Source of the DNA: Pelagophyceae sp. CCMP2097 | Lineage: Eukaryota; Sar; Pelagophyceae | Direction: 5' to 3' | Assembly: GCA_026770575.1 (NCBI GenBank) | Contig: MU657216.1 | Coordinates: 231,754 to 267,201 of the forward strand | Length of the DNA: 35,448 nt | Translations under genes and position numbers: made by a program | Part shown: positions 19,288 through 28,506 of the stretch, one piece after another | Layout: each line of letters opens with the position of its first letter | Numbering within the stretch: the first letter of the stretch is position 1 | The notes under the pieces: generated by a model | The model's input: only the letters and a program-made list of their open reading frames with translations | Database searches by the model: none | Told to the model about the DNA's origin: nothing

Positions 19288-20952
19288 TTAATCCCATCGC
19301 CACTGCGGCGTGCCGGGCTGCTGGTTTTGTTGGAAGCAGAGTTCATCTAGCGCCGACTCGAGCGCCGGTGGCAAATGGTCCACTAGAGCGCGGTCGCGGA
19401 CGCGGATGCGCGGCAATGCGTTGGCGTTGAGCAAGGCGCACCGGCCGTTTCGCTCCAGGCGGTAGTGCGCGCCGACAAGGCGCAGTGGCGGCGGGCTAAG
19501 GAGGGCAACGAGTCAATCGAGGGTCCTGCACAAAGAGGAGACGCACTCGTCGCCGTTGGCGCCCTCGTCGTCGTCTTGGGCGGGCGGTGGCGGTGGGGCG
19601 GCCTTTTCCGGGAAGGGCAAAAGGCCGGCCAGCTGCGACGCTTCCGCAAACGTCCGCAGCACGCCCGTCCGCAGCACGCCAGACCTTTGCGCGGCGCTCG
19701 CGGCGACGAGCTTCAGCCGATCCGCGGGCGTCATCTCCGCGTCGACGCGGTCCAGCTGCTTTTGCAGCTTTTTGACAGAGTGCAAAGAGAGGTAGGGCAC
19801 GACGTCATCTCCCACGGAAATAGAGCAGCACTGGGCCACGTCCAAGTGCGACCCGTCCGCGTCGCAGGCCACGGGCGGCGGCGAGAAGGCCACCGTCTCG
19901 ACGGTCATGCCCGCCGCAGCGAGGCGGCGCGCGAGGAGCAAGACGGCGCCGTCCTTGTCGCCCGCGTAATCGCCTCTATCGCCAGTCCAGGCGCTGCCGT
20001 TGCTGGCGCCTTCGATGCTTTCAGCGGCGTCGTCGGCTGCGCGGTCGAGGAGGAGGGCGATGCAAAGCGCTACACCACCGCCCAGCGAATGCCCCGTGAC
20101 GACGAGCTTCGACGGCCGCGCCTCGTCTACCACCGCAAGGATGGCTTCAGAGGCGTCGTTCAAAACGGCAAACGCGGCGGCGAGGATGCCCGAGTGATAT
20201 TTCAAGCCGTCGTACGAATCGGCGACGCATGCAAGATCCGTAATCGCGTCGCCGGGATCCGCTGTGCCGCGCACGGCGAGGACGACGGCGTTGCGCGACT
20301 CCGAGTACGCCACGAGGTAGCACGGCGACTTGACCGTGCCCATGGCGGGGCCTATTCCGAATCTCGAAGACCGTCTGCAAACGAGGCGTCTGCAAACGCA
20401 CCTCGATGAAAGTGTACGAGTTTGGCCTCGGCCCCGCATCGCTCGCGGAACGCCAAAGTGTCAAGCTTGCGCGCCTCTTCCATCGACGCGGGCACGACGC
20501 CGCCGAGGAGGCCGAGGGCTTTGAGGTACGCGAAGCCGTACGTTGCCGTCGCAAACCCCCAACACCATCTCGCAAACACTGCGTCAAGCGCCACCACCGG
20601 CGGCGTGTCAACCGCCGCGCCGTCGCCCGGCGGAGACAGCGCCGCGACGTCGAGCGCTTGAGCGGTCTCCTGCTCTCTTGCGCGCAGGACGAGGAGATCG
20701 AGGAGCTCCGGGCCGCGCCTCCGCGAGTCGCGCTTCAAATGCGACAGCGCGGTCTGGATCTGCTCCGCCGCCTGCACCGCGTCCGGACCTATTGCTCGCC
20801 TCCCGAAGACGAGGCCCCTCCCGGAGCGTTGGAACCGCACCGATGAGGCGGCGGATCACGGATGTTGCGTCGTATGGCGCTCGCTCCGCACCGACGCCAA
20901 AGTACGGCGAACTCCACACCGCCACCGCCAGGCCGACGCGCCGGTAGCGCAT
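19288..20952 (-). CDS. Class 3 lipase (alpha/beta hydrolase)
   Basis: Complement of join(19288..19495, 19547..20351, 20402..20788, 20841..20952), 503 aa. Introns are 52, 50 and 51 bp with GTGCGG or GTGCGT donors. The oxyanion strand AVVLAVRGT and nucleophile elbow VVTGHSLGGG (Ser at about 255) identify a class 3 lipase, with an early GILAAA helix as in diacylglycerol lipases. Asp lies in SVGDDVVPYLS and the catalytic His in ALVDHLPPALES, which is reached only through the last exon. Without that splice the frame stops at 19513 and lacks His, so the four-exon model is preferred. The substrate is an acylglycerol or membrane lipid by family. The N-terminus (GLAVAVWSSPYFGVG) is mildly hydrophobic. 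Head-to-head with the LTO1-like gene and tail-to-tail, 3 bp apart, with the lysine-rich gene. Confidence 0.88.
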
Positions 20953-21247
20953 CACGCTTTAAGGCGCAAAGGCCAAGAGATCTGGGCTGCAGCAGGCAGC
21001 GGCCCGGAGACCGACGCGCGCCTTCTCTGAGACACGCCCTGGAGCCCGGCGGCCAATGCACAGAGTGCTCAAGATCCACCGAGGGTCACGCCGTCTCGGC
21101 TACGTCTCGTCTCCGCGCCCGCGGGTGCACGACTGCTCAAGAATCAACGAATTTTCCTGTTTAAATTTCGAGACGATTACTTTAAGCGATACAATATTCG
21201 GCGACGACGTGCCCATCCCGACACGCTCGCTCGCGAACGCGGTGGCG
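20953..21247. promoter_or_regulatory. Head-to-head promoter region, lipase / LTO1-like gene
   Basis: A 295-bp gap separates the two divergent start codons. An AT-richer patch lies at about 21140-21195. No specific element is identified. Confidence 0.4.
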
Positions 21248-21881
21248 ATGGACGACTGGAACGCGGTGGCGATGGCGGAGGAGTCTTGCGTCGCGGCGGG
21301 CGACGCCAAGGGCTTCACCGTCGGCGACGAGCGCGGAGCTAAAGAGAGTTACGACTTTGGGTGCGTCGGAACCGCAACGTCGGACGCTCTTCGCAACGCC
21401 CCTTCGCAGGGCGCTCAAGGGCCACGAGGTCGGGAGCGAGCTCGGGTTCTACATCGGGTGCTGCGCAGCCTGGCGCAAGCTCGCAGAGGCGCGGCGGCGG
21501 CCGCTCTCCACGAGGTGCGACCCACCTCATTCGGGACTCGGCCCGAAGATGCGTCGACTAGGGCGCTCAAGGCAATGGCCGACTTTGAGGCTGGCATCGC
21601 AAATTCGAGGAAGGGCGGCGCGCACGAAGCGGCGGTGCGTTTTTTGCCCTCTGTGGCGAGCATGCCGAATACGCCGCCGCGCTAGGATTACGTCGACGTC
21701 GCGCGCCGAGACTTCCGTGCGTCCGCGCTCTGCGCTGCGACGCGCCGTTGCGCTGCTGACGAAATTTCGCCGCTGACGGAACATTCCTTCAGGTCAATTG
21801 ACGCAGCTTGTTGGCGCCGTCGCTTTGGCGCGCCAGGCCCCAATCGCCACCGCGCACGACGCAGAACAGCTGAGCTTTTGA
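21248..21881 (+). CDS. LTO1: LTO1 homologue, Yae1-domain protein
   Basis: Modelled as join(21248..21360, 21410..21514, 21562..21634, 21686..21716, 21793..21881), 136 aa, about the length of the human and yeast proteins. Introns are 49, 47, 51 and 76 bp with GTGCGT or GTGCGA donors. The hallmark is the deca-GX3 repeat of Yae1-domain proteins: GDAKGFTVGDERGA, then ALKGHEVGSELGFYIGCC, built across the first intron. The C-terminus RRDFRQLTQLVGA matches the usual short helix that ends the family. LTO1 works with Yae1 as an adaptor that delivers Fe-S clusters to the ABC protein Rli1/ABCE1, supporting ribosome recycling (established for yeast). Exon 4 is only 31 bp. The start is the ATG just before the conserved acidic helix; upstream in-frame sequence is open but lacks family features. 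Confidence 0.85.
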
Positions 21882-22356
21882 CGCCCGCCACGGCGGCGCC
21901 GGCGGCGCGGCGCAGAGACGGGACGAAGAGACGACGGTCGGGCCGCACCCTCGCCAGCGTGCGGCCGGGCGGCGCGCGAGCGCTTCGGCAGCGGCGCCTC
22001 GCCGATGGGCCGCGCCGCTGCGGGCATACGTCGTGGCTCATGGCGTCTCGAGGCCGATCTTTGCATCAGTGGCCTTTAATCGCCGCGCGCGGCACGAGCG
22101 CCGTGCTCTAAAGGTCCAAAGCACCTCTAAGCCACCGCGGCCAACGCGACTCGACCTCGAGCACGTGACCCCGCTCCATCGTGAGGCCACCTCTAGCGCA
22201 TGATCCACGGCGCCGTCCCGCGGACTTTAAGGCCGCTCGCCGTAAGCCACCGCTCTCCTTTGGCACCACGGACCCGGGTCCGGCAGCAAGGTCTTTGTAC
22301 AGTCGTATTTACATGCGGCCCGCGCGTCGGGCGTGCGGCGTTACTTGAGCGTGCGT
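21882..22356. other. Gap between convergent genes
   Basis: This 475-bp stretch separates the stops of the LTO1-like gene (+) and the fluoride channel gene (-). It is GC-rich and open in some frames, but I see no motif or structured repeat. It probably contains 3' UTRs. Confidence 0.4.
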
Positions 22357-22896
22357 CTACTTAAGGAACTTTCGGGCGAATTTGATGCCGAGGAAAGCCG
22401 ACGAGAAGCAGGCAGCGTTGTTCGCTGTAACGTAGAGCAGCGCCTTGGAGTACGCGCCGGCCTCGAGCATGGCGACGGCGTCGACGGCAAAGGAGGAGAA
22501 TGTCGTTAAAGACCCGCAGAACCCCGTCCCCACGGCCAGCTTGGCCCCGGGGCTCAGATGTTTGAGGGAGGACGCGTACGTGGCGCCCATGATCGCCGAC
22601 CCCAGGATGTTCACGCCTAGCGTCTGCCACGGCTGCGCGCCGTACGCTTGGGCCGCCTTGTTGGCCGTGTGCCGGCAGAGCGCGCCGCAGGCAGCGCCCG
22701 CCGCCACGCATAGGCCGGCCTCCATCTCAAGGAACCCGCCGCGGACGCCGAGGCCGCTGGCGGGTCCACTGGAAACGGCGCCGCTGACACCGACGCGCGC
22801 CCGGGCCGGCCGCAGCGGCCGCGTGCGACGGGAGAGGCTCGGGGCAGCTTGTCCGTTCCGGAACGTCCAGAGCAGCAGCACCGCGCGGAGCAGCAT
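22357..22896 (-). CDS. crcB: CrcB/FEX-type fluoride channel with targeting sequence
   Basis: Single-exon frame of 179 aa from ATG 22896. The mature part (from about residue 58) is a single CrcB domain with four hydrophobic segments. It carries TLGVNILGSAIMGATY (the conserved Asn region) and GTGFCGSLTTFSSFAVD, the family signature whose Thr/Ser and Phe residues line the fluoride path. CrcB proteins dimerise to export fluoride. Ahead of it lies about 55 residues with a hydrophobic start (MLLRAVLLLWTF) followed by an Arg/Ser/Pro-rich stretch, as expected for a secretory signal plus plastid transit peptide, though a simple signal peptide is also possible. A single-domain form, as in bacteria and unlike the fused two-domain FEX of fungi and plants, hints at bacterial or organellar ancestry. 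Confidence 0.88.
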   Translation of the reverse strand: MLLRAVLLLWTFRNGQAAPSLSRRTRPLRPARARVGVSGAVSSGPASGLGVRGGFLEMEAGLCVAAGAACGALCRHTANKAAQAYGAQPWQTLGVNILGSAIMGATYASSLKHLSPGAKLAVGTGFCGSLTTFSSFAVDAVAMLEAGAYSKALLYVTANNAACFSSAFLGIKFARKFLK

Positions 22897-23180
22897 GCAA
22901 CGCCGCCTCCGATCCGTGCCGGCGCGGGCTCGCAAGACCGCGTCCGACCGTGCGACAGTGACACTCTTCGCCCCCAGCTCAGCCCCGCCCTGCTCCGCTC
23001 GTCCACGACACGCGTCGATACGAATATTCTTCCCCCTTTTTTTCCGAATCTCCTGGGCCAGTTCAAGTCCTGGGCCCCCGGGCCGGGGCTCAAGCTTTAG
23101 CGATTTTGAGACCCGCGCGCGAGCGGCACCCTAGGGCGCGCCGTGGCCGCTCGCGGCCCCTTCTCGGGCTTTCGGCGCAT
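22897..23180. promoter_or_regulatory. Head-to-head promoter region, fluoride channel / PP2C
   Basis: A 284-bp gap lies between divergent ATG codons. A pyrimidine run (CCCCCTTTTTTTCC) lies at about 23031-23045. The assignment is by position. Confidence 0.45.
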
Positions 23181-24921
23181 ATGTCGCGGAGCGGGCAGGA
23201 CGGCTTCAAGGGCCTCAAGGAGCGCTACGAGGACCGCGTGGGAGACGACTTTCTACCCGGCGTCGGTACGTGTCTCGCTCAACGAGGCATGGTTCCGGCG
23301 AACGCACGCCTGAATAGGCCACCTCTACGCCATGTACGACGGCCACGGCGGTTCCAACGCCGCGGACTGGCTCAAGGCGGAGTTGGGGGGCTTTGTGGCT
23401 TCAGCGGTCAAGAAGCGCATCGGCGACACGTTCGAGTCACAACTCCAGCAGCGCCGATTGGCGCTGCAGCGCAAGGCGGCGGACTCGGCGCGCAGTAGCG
23501 GCAAGGCGCCGCGGCTGACGGAGGCTGTGAGGACGCAGTTGCGCGATATCGAGGCCTGCGCGATCGAGGCGGACGCAGCCCTCGCCGAGCTCCGCGCGCT
23601 CTCCTACGCGCCGCCCCCAGAGCTCGTCGACGTCCGCGACGCCCTCGCGGACCGGCGGAAATGGCTCGACACCGCAAGCCGGTACGCCGACGGTGGAAAC
23701 GTGCATCTCCTTGGGAACGCAGTTTCCCTCGGAAGCAGTTCATAGCTCTCGGCGCTGGCTCATGGCCCTCGGTGCCGGGGTCGTGCGCGCGACCGTCTCG
23801 GTAGGAAGCGCAAGGGCGGGCGCGACGCCTCGTCGGCGCTGCAGGTGCGTGAAATCGCCTTTGTCACTGCCCGCTCAGCCGTCTGGAAATAGGCGGCTCT
23901 CGCGGAGCGCGCGACGGCCGAGGCGGCGGCCTTAAAAGCTTCCGAGGCGGCTGGGAAGAGCGCGACGGTGGACGTTTCGGACGAGCTTTGGAAGCTCTCT
24001 CTTGACGACGCGTTCCGAGCCGCCGACGACGCTTTCCTGGAGCTCGCGGCGAAAAAGGCCTGGGACGATGGGACCACCGCGTGCTGCGCCATCGTTGTGG
24101 GCGACGGCCAGTCTTCGGTGCCGACAAAAATTGTGATGGCCAACTGCGGAGACTCACGCGCCATCCTCTGCCGAGGGCGGCGCGGGCTGCGCTTGTCGAC
24201 AGATCACAAGCCCAACAATCCTGTAGAGAAACGACGCATCGAAAAGTGCGTTTCGCCTGCGACTCGGAGCCATTCGAAGACACGACGGCAGGCTCGGCGG
24301 CTACGTCGTCGAGGTGAACGGCGTGTGGCGCGTCACGTCGGCGGCGGGCTGCGGGTTCGGAATGTCGAAGAACAAATCCCTGTGAGTGTTGCGTCCGTGC
24401 CGCCGTCGTTCGAGCGCCTGCACCGCGCTGGCGGTAGCTACCTCTCCGTGGCGCGCGCGGTGGGCGACCGGCAGCTGAAGCACCCGACTCCGGTCGTCAC
24501 CTGCGCCCCGGAGGTCAAGGTCCATTCGCTCGATTCGCTCTCCGACTTCTTTTTGGTCCTCGTCTGCGACGGCATCACAGACGTGCGTCCTTTCTCAACT
24601 GAGCCCCCCGAAACCCGCATGCAGGTCCTCGACGACACGGCCGTCGTTGCCATCGCGGCACAGCACTTTGGAGACCCCAACGAGGCCGCGCGGCAGGTGA
24701 CTCTGCCTCTCGCCACCGCGCCGACCCCGGGAATTTTGCAACGTGCGTTTCAGGTCGTACGTGCGGCTTTCACAAAGGGCGCGGCGGACAACGTCACCGC
24801 GCTTGTCGTCGAGTTCCCGTGGGCCACTTCGGCGACGGTCTCAAAAGCGTTCGCCGCCGCCGACGAGGATTCCGCCCCACCGAAAAAGGAAGCCGCAGAC
24901 GCCGTCGACATGTTCGCTTAA
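23181..24921 (+). CDS. PP2C-type Ser/Thr protein phosphatase
   Basis: Modelled as join(23181..23265, 23318..23681, 23805..23844, 23893..24245, 24292..24381, 24438..24582, 24625..24696, 24754..24921), 438 aa. Metal-binding and catalytic PP2C motifs appear in order: YAMYDGHGG, DGTTACCAIVV, VMANCGDSRAILC, LSTDHKPNNP, YLSVARAVGD, LVLVCDGITDV and KGAADNVTALVVEF. It removes phosphate from Ser/Thr using two Mg/Mn ions. An insert of about 130 residues after the first motif (exons 2-4) is Ala/Arg/Lys-rich and probably coiled coil, which is unusual for the family. Introns 6 (42 bp) and 7 (57 bp) are stop-free multiples of three, so they could be mistaken for coding sequence; removing them restores the normal PP2C spacing. 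The intron at 23682-23804 was chosen by phase and is less certain. Confidence 0.9.
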
Positions 24922-25329
24922 AAGGGGACACAGGACACCCCCGGGCCGGGCCGCCCATCGTCGCGGACGTCGCGCAAAGGGTATAGGCCTCTTCGACGGC
25001 CCGTAGATGACGGACCTTCGACGGCCCGTAGACGGACCGGGCTCGTCCCTCGCCGGTCCAGCTGCAGCCCCTCAAAAGCCCGCCGCGTCTCTGAGCTGCT
25101 CCTAGTCGACCTAGGCCTCTTCGAAGCTTCAGCACTGGCATGCGCACGCTAGCGCTCGTGGTCTGCGTGGTCGTCAGTTCAGGTCAAGGGGTCCCCGACC
25201 TCCGCAGTTTTGGCGAAGTCTCGACGGGTCGGTCATGGCGGGGGACCTCCCAATGAAGGCATCGTGAAGGCATTGTCGGGTGGGCCCGATCAGACGGAGG
25301 GCCCCGTCGTCCCACCTCAACACCGGTCG
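24922..25329. other. Gap with a 17-bp direct repeat
   Basis: This 408-bp stretch lies between the PP2C stop and the chosen start of the large WD40-like gene. CTTCGACGGCCCGTAGA occurs at 24991-25007 and 25016-25032. The downstream 120 bp (from 25210) is open in frame with the next gene but has no ATG. Apart from likely promoter and 5' UTR, I see nothing in it. Confidence 0.5.
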
Positions 25330-28188
25330 ATGTTGTCGCCGCGCGACGGCGCGACCTCGAGCGGCGAAGCGCCGAGGAAAGGATTGTCTTTTAGCGCGGG
25401 CCCCAAGCAGACTTTCGAGCAGACCAAAGGCGTCTCCTTCGCCGGCGCCGCGCCAAAAGGCGACTTCCTCGCCGGCGCCGCACAAAAGGGCGTCTCCTTT
25501 GGCGCCGCGGCGGGCGGCCGGAAGGTCGGCTGCGCGGCGCGCGACGCGGCGCGCCTTGCGCCCGGCCGCGTCGAGTCGACGGATTTCGGCGGCGGCTGGT
25601 CTCTCCGAGTGCGGCGCGGCCGAGCCGTTGGTTATGGCGAGTCGAAGAAGTTTGCCGCGGCTTTGGCGTCGTCGGTCTCGCGCGACGCGCACAACGTCGC
25701 CGCAGTCGACGAACGCCTCGGCTTCGACGACAGCGACGTCTCTTTGTTCGCGGTGCGCGGCGACGTGCCGCGCATCGACGAGTCTGGCGCCTGCGGGTGC
25801 ACGGCGGTCGTTATCGGAGGCGTGTTGATGAAGGTGCCTGAAAAGATCTTTGAAGCGAGCTACATTGAACTCGTGCGCACGCCAAACGACGGCCCGGCGA
25901 CGCGATTGCTCTTCGACGCCGAGGGCGCTCTACGGCGCTGGGCGCTTTTGGCCGCTGGAGGACTAGACGAACGGCGCGCGGGCGAAAGCAAAGCGTGGTC
26001 CGGATGGTCCGAAGAATACCGCGGCGCGCGCAAGCTCGACTGCGATTCGCGCGTGGCGCCGCGGAACAACCCGGCGTTGAGGGAGGAGTGGGACTGGACC
26101 TTTCGGACGGATTATGGAGGGCAGGTGGCGCAGGACTCCACGTTCACCGCGCCGCCAAAACTTCAAGACGCGAGCCCCATGCTCCGGCCACTCGTCGCGT
26201 TCTCGGCGGCGCCAACCTGCCTCTTCGTCGCGTGCCAGGGCGGCGAGAGCCGCGCGACGGTGCCCGCGGCAGCGTGGGCGGCCGCGGACTCTGCCGCTGT
26301 CGAGGCCGCAAGCCAGAGCCGGCCCGGGCTCTTCGAGGAGGAGGAGGAGGAGGAGGACGAGGAGCCGTACGAGCAGGTTGAAATCAAGCTGTACGAGGAC
26401 TTCCTCAGTGACCTTGGTATCGCCAAGCTCACGTGCGCCGTGCGCTGGCGCGCCGGCACATGGGAGCTGCGGCTGCGGTGGTTCGCGAGCTTGAACCCGA
26501 CGCTGCAGCCGGCGCGCGGCGTCGCGCACTGCCGTCTGCGAGACGTTTATCTGTGGCCCTCTTTAGGTGCCAGCACGCTCTACCGGGCCACGGACGAGCG
26601 GTCCGCTTTACGATTCGATATGGACGCCGCCGAGACCGGCGGCCGGTGCGCCGCGGACCGCATCGACGACGGTCGCATGGCGAAGTGCATCGACGAAGAC
26701 GTTGCCACGACGCACACCCGATCGCTCGAGGCGCTGACTCTGAAGACGGAGGACAAGCTCGTGGTCCGCGCCGCGCGCCTCGCCGAGGCAGACCCTCTCG
26801 TGGTGGCGCCCGCGCGAGTGGCGCTGTGGCCTTCGCCGCGGCACGTCGTCGACGTGGTCGCCGAGCCCGGCCCGAGCGGCCGGCTCCTCGTCGCCGCCGC
26901 AGACGGCGCCCTCGCCGTCGTCGACGCGCATCAATGCGTCTGGCGGAACCGCGCGGCGGCCGGCGAAAGTCGAACGGCGGCCCGCGACCTCCTCGAGCAC
27001 CGCCTCGAGGCCGCCGCCTGGGGTCCCGCGGGCGCGCCGGGCGAATCGGGGCGCTGGGCCGTGCACTGTACGTCGTCGGGTGAAGTCTACCTCTGGGATG
27101 TGTCAAGGGACGTGTCGAGGGACGAGGCCGCGTTTTCGCACGACGCCGCGTCGCAATTTGCTGTGCCGCCGTCGCATGGCATCAGCGCCGACGCCTTTGG
27201 CCGTTCGAGGGTGTCGGCGCAGTGCATCGCCGCGGCTCATTTTTTTGAAAATGCCGCTGCTGGCGCCACCGTCGCCTCTGGCGCCGCCCTTTTCGGCGCC
27301 GTCGCGGCGGGCCGGTCCGTGAGCGGCCTCGCCTTGACCTTCGAGGCCGGCGCCTTTCGCCTCGCGCTCGACGCGACCCCGCGGCCGCCGCTGCCGAGCG
27401 TCGTCGTCGCGCTGGCGTTTGCGGGCGGCGGAGACGCGGCTTCCAAGGGATGCCTCGTCGCGTCGACGGCTTCCAAGGGCGTCTACGTCTGGGACGACTT
27501 TTCCACCACCACACCGGCGAGGCACGTGCCCTGCGGCGCCGCCGTGCGCGACTTGGCCTGCGCCGGCGGCCTATTCGCTGGGGCGGCGGACGACCGGACG
27601 GTATGCGTCTGGCCGGGCCGACACGCCTTGCTTTCGTCGAAGCGCTTCACGTTGGGAGGCCTCATGGACCGCCCGGACGCGCACGGCGGCGCCTCGGCGC
27701 CGTCCCTTTCGCTGGTTAATTTTGAAAGCGACATTTTAGTCGCCGTCGCCGACGGCACCGCGGGCGCAGTCGTCTGGCGCCTCGATGAAGATGCGCTCGA
27801 CGACGCCAAGCTCGGCGTCGACACGCGCCGAGCCTCGCGCCTCGCAAGGCGAGCCGGCCACCGCGCGCTCGCAGTGGCCTTCGAGGCCGCGCGCTCGAGC
27901 GACGCCGCGCACGCGTGCGATGCCGCGCCCGGCGACGCGTCAGAGGTCCGCCTCGCAGTCGCGTTCGACGACGGTTCAGTCTCAATTTTCACGCTCGCGG
28001 CTCGAAGCGGCTCGCGCCGCCTGCGCGCGACGCTGACGGCGACGCTCGCCGCCCCGGCGCTTTTTGGAAACGAAAAAAGGCCTGCCGCCTGCCTCCTCTC
28101 CTGGCCCGCGCCACACACACACGTTTCGCTCACGACCAACGAGTTCGAGACCAACGAATTGACAGTCTGGGCCGTCGAGGCGCGATGA
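25330..28188 (+). CDS. Large WD40-like beta-propeller protein, intronless
   Basis: An uninterrupted frame of 952 aa from the first in-frame ATG; the frame is open from 25210 without an ATG. The N-terminus has an imperfect KGVSF repeat (KGLSF, KGVSF, KGDFL, KGVSF). An acidic run of about ten residues (EEEEEEEDEE) lies near residue 340. The second half has WD-like blades ending in SSGEVYLWDVS, TASKGVYVWDDF, ADDRTVCVWPG, TAGAVVWRLDED and NELTVWAVEA, spaced as in a beta-propeller, plus DGALAVVDA and DDGSVSIFTLA. The likely role is a scaffold. The N-terminal half shows structured segments (TAVVIGGVLMKVPEKIFEAS) that I do not recognise. It could be a propeller subunit of a dynein, transcription or trafficking complex, but I cannot choose among these. 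Being long and intronless contrasts with its neighbours. Confidence 0.75.
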   Translation: MLSPRDGATSSGEAPRKGLSFSAGPKQTFEQTKGVSFAGAAPKGDFLAGAAQKGVSFGAAAGGRKVGCAARDAARLAPGRVESTDFGGGWSLRVRRGRAVGYGESKKFAAALASSVSRDAHNVAAVDERLGFDDSDVSLFAVRGDVPRIDESGACGCTAVVIGGVLMKVPEKIFEASYIELVRTPNDGPATRLLFDAEGALRRWALLAAGGLDERRAGESKAWSGWSEEYRGARKLDCDSRVAPRNNPALREEWDWTFRTDYGGQVAQDSTFTAPPKLQDASPMLRPLVAFSAAPTCLFVACQGGESRATVPAAAWAAADSAAVEAASQSRPGLFEEEEEEEDEEPYEQVEIKLYEDFLSDLGIAKLTCAVRWRAGTWELRLRWFASLNPTLQPARGVAHCRLRDVYLWPSLGASTLYRATDERSALRFDMDAAETGGRCAADRIDDGRMAKCIDEDVATTHTRSLEALTLKTEDKLVVRAARLAEADPLVVAPARVALWPSPRHVVDVVAEPGPSGRLLVAAADGALAVVDAHQCVWRNRAAAGESRTAARDLLEHRLEAAAWGPAGAPGESGRWAVHCTSSGEVYLWDVSRDVSRDEAAFSHDAASQFAVPPSHGISADAFGRSRVSAQCIAAAHFFENAAAGATVASGAALFGAVAAGRSVSGLALTFEAGAFRLALDATPRPPLPSVVVALAFAGGGDAASKGCLVASTASKGVYVWDDFSTTTPARHVPCGAAVRDLACAGGLFAGAADDRTVCVWPGRHALLSSKRFTLGGLMDRPDAHGGASAPSLSLVNFESDILVAVADGTAGAVVWRLDEDALDDAKLGVDTRRASRLARRAGHRALAVAFEAARSSDAAHACDAAPGDASEVRLAVAFDDGSVSIFTLAARSGSRRLRATLTATLAAPALFGNEKRPAACLLSWPAPHTHVSLTTNEFETNELTVWAVEAR

Positions 28189-28506
28189 CGGCCGTCGAAA
28201 CGTGCGATCCGATTTTGAAGCTCCCGCCGTTGGTAAGTTTTGCAACACGATATGGATTGTACGCCGTAGCCAGGGCCCTAGGGAGGGTCCTCAATTCCAC
28301 CGATTGTCCGCAGTCTCATAGACGCCCACACAAATGAAGTGCTCCTTCGAGGTCCCTATCTCGGGAGTCGGAATCCGTCGAAGGGTCCTCGAGGTGCGGC
28401 GCCCGGGCCGGCAGGGTTCGTAGTAATCGTACACGGCACGGCGCCAAAGGCGGCCCTTTTTATAGCGGCCCTTTTATAAAGGCCCTTTTATAAAGAAACA
28501 ACAGCG
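28189..28506. other. Gap with tandem GGCCCTTTTATAAA repeats
   Basis: This 318-bp stretch separates two convergent genes. The 14-bp word GGCCCTTTTATAAA is exactly duplicated at 28467-28480 and 28481-28494, with a third imperfect copy at 28452. The A/T patch lies just beyond the stop of the minus-strand gene and may serve in 3' end formation. No gene is seen. Confidence 0.6.

Noticed and set aside
20406..20846. Plus-strand frame over the lipase N-terminus
   Set aside because: It is antisense to well-supported lipase exons and has no motif.
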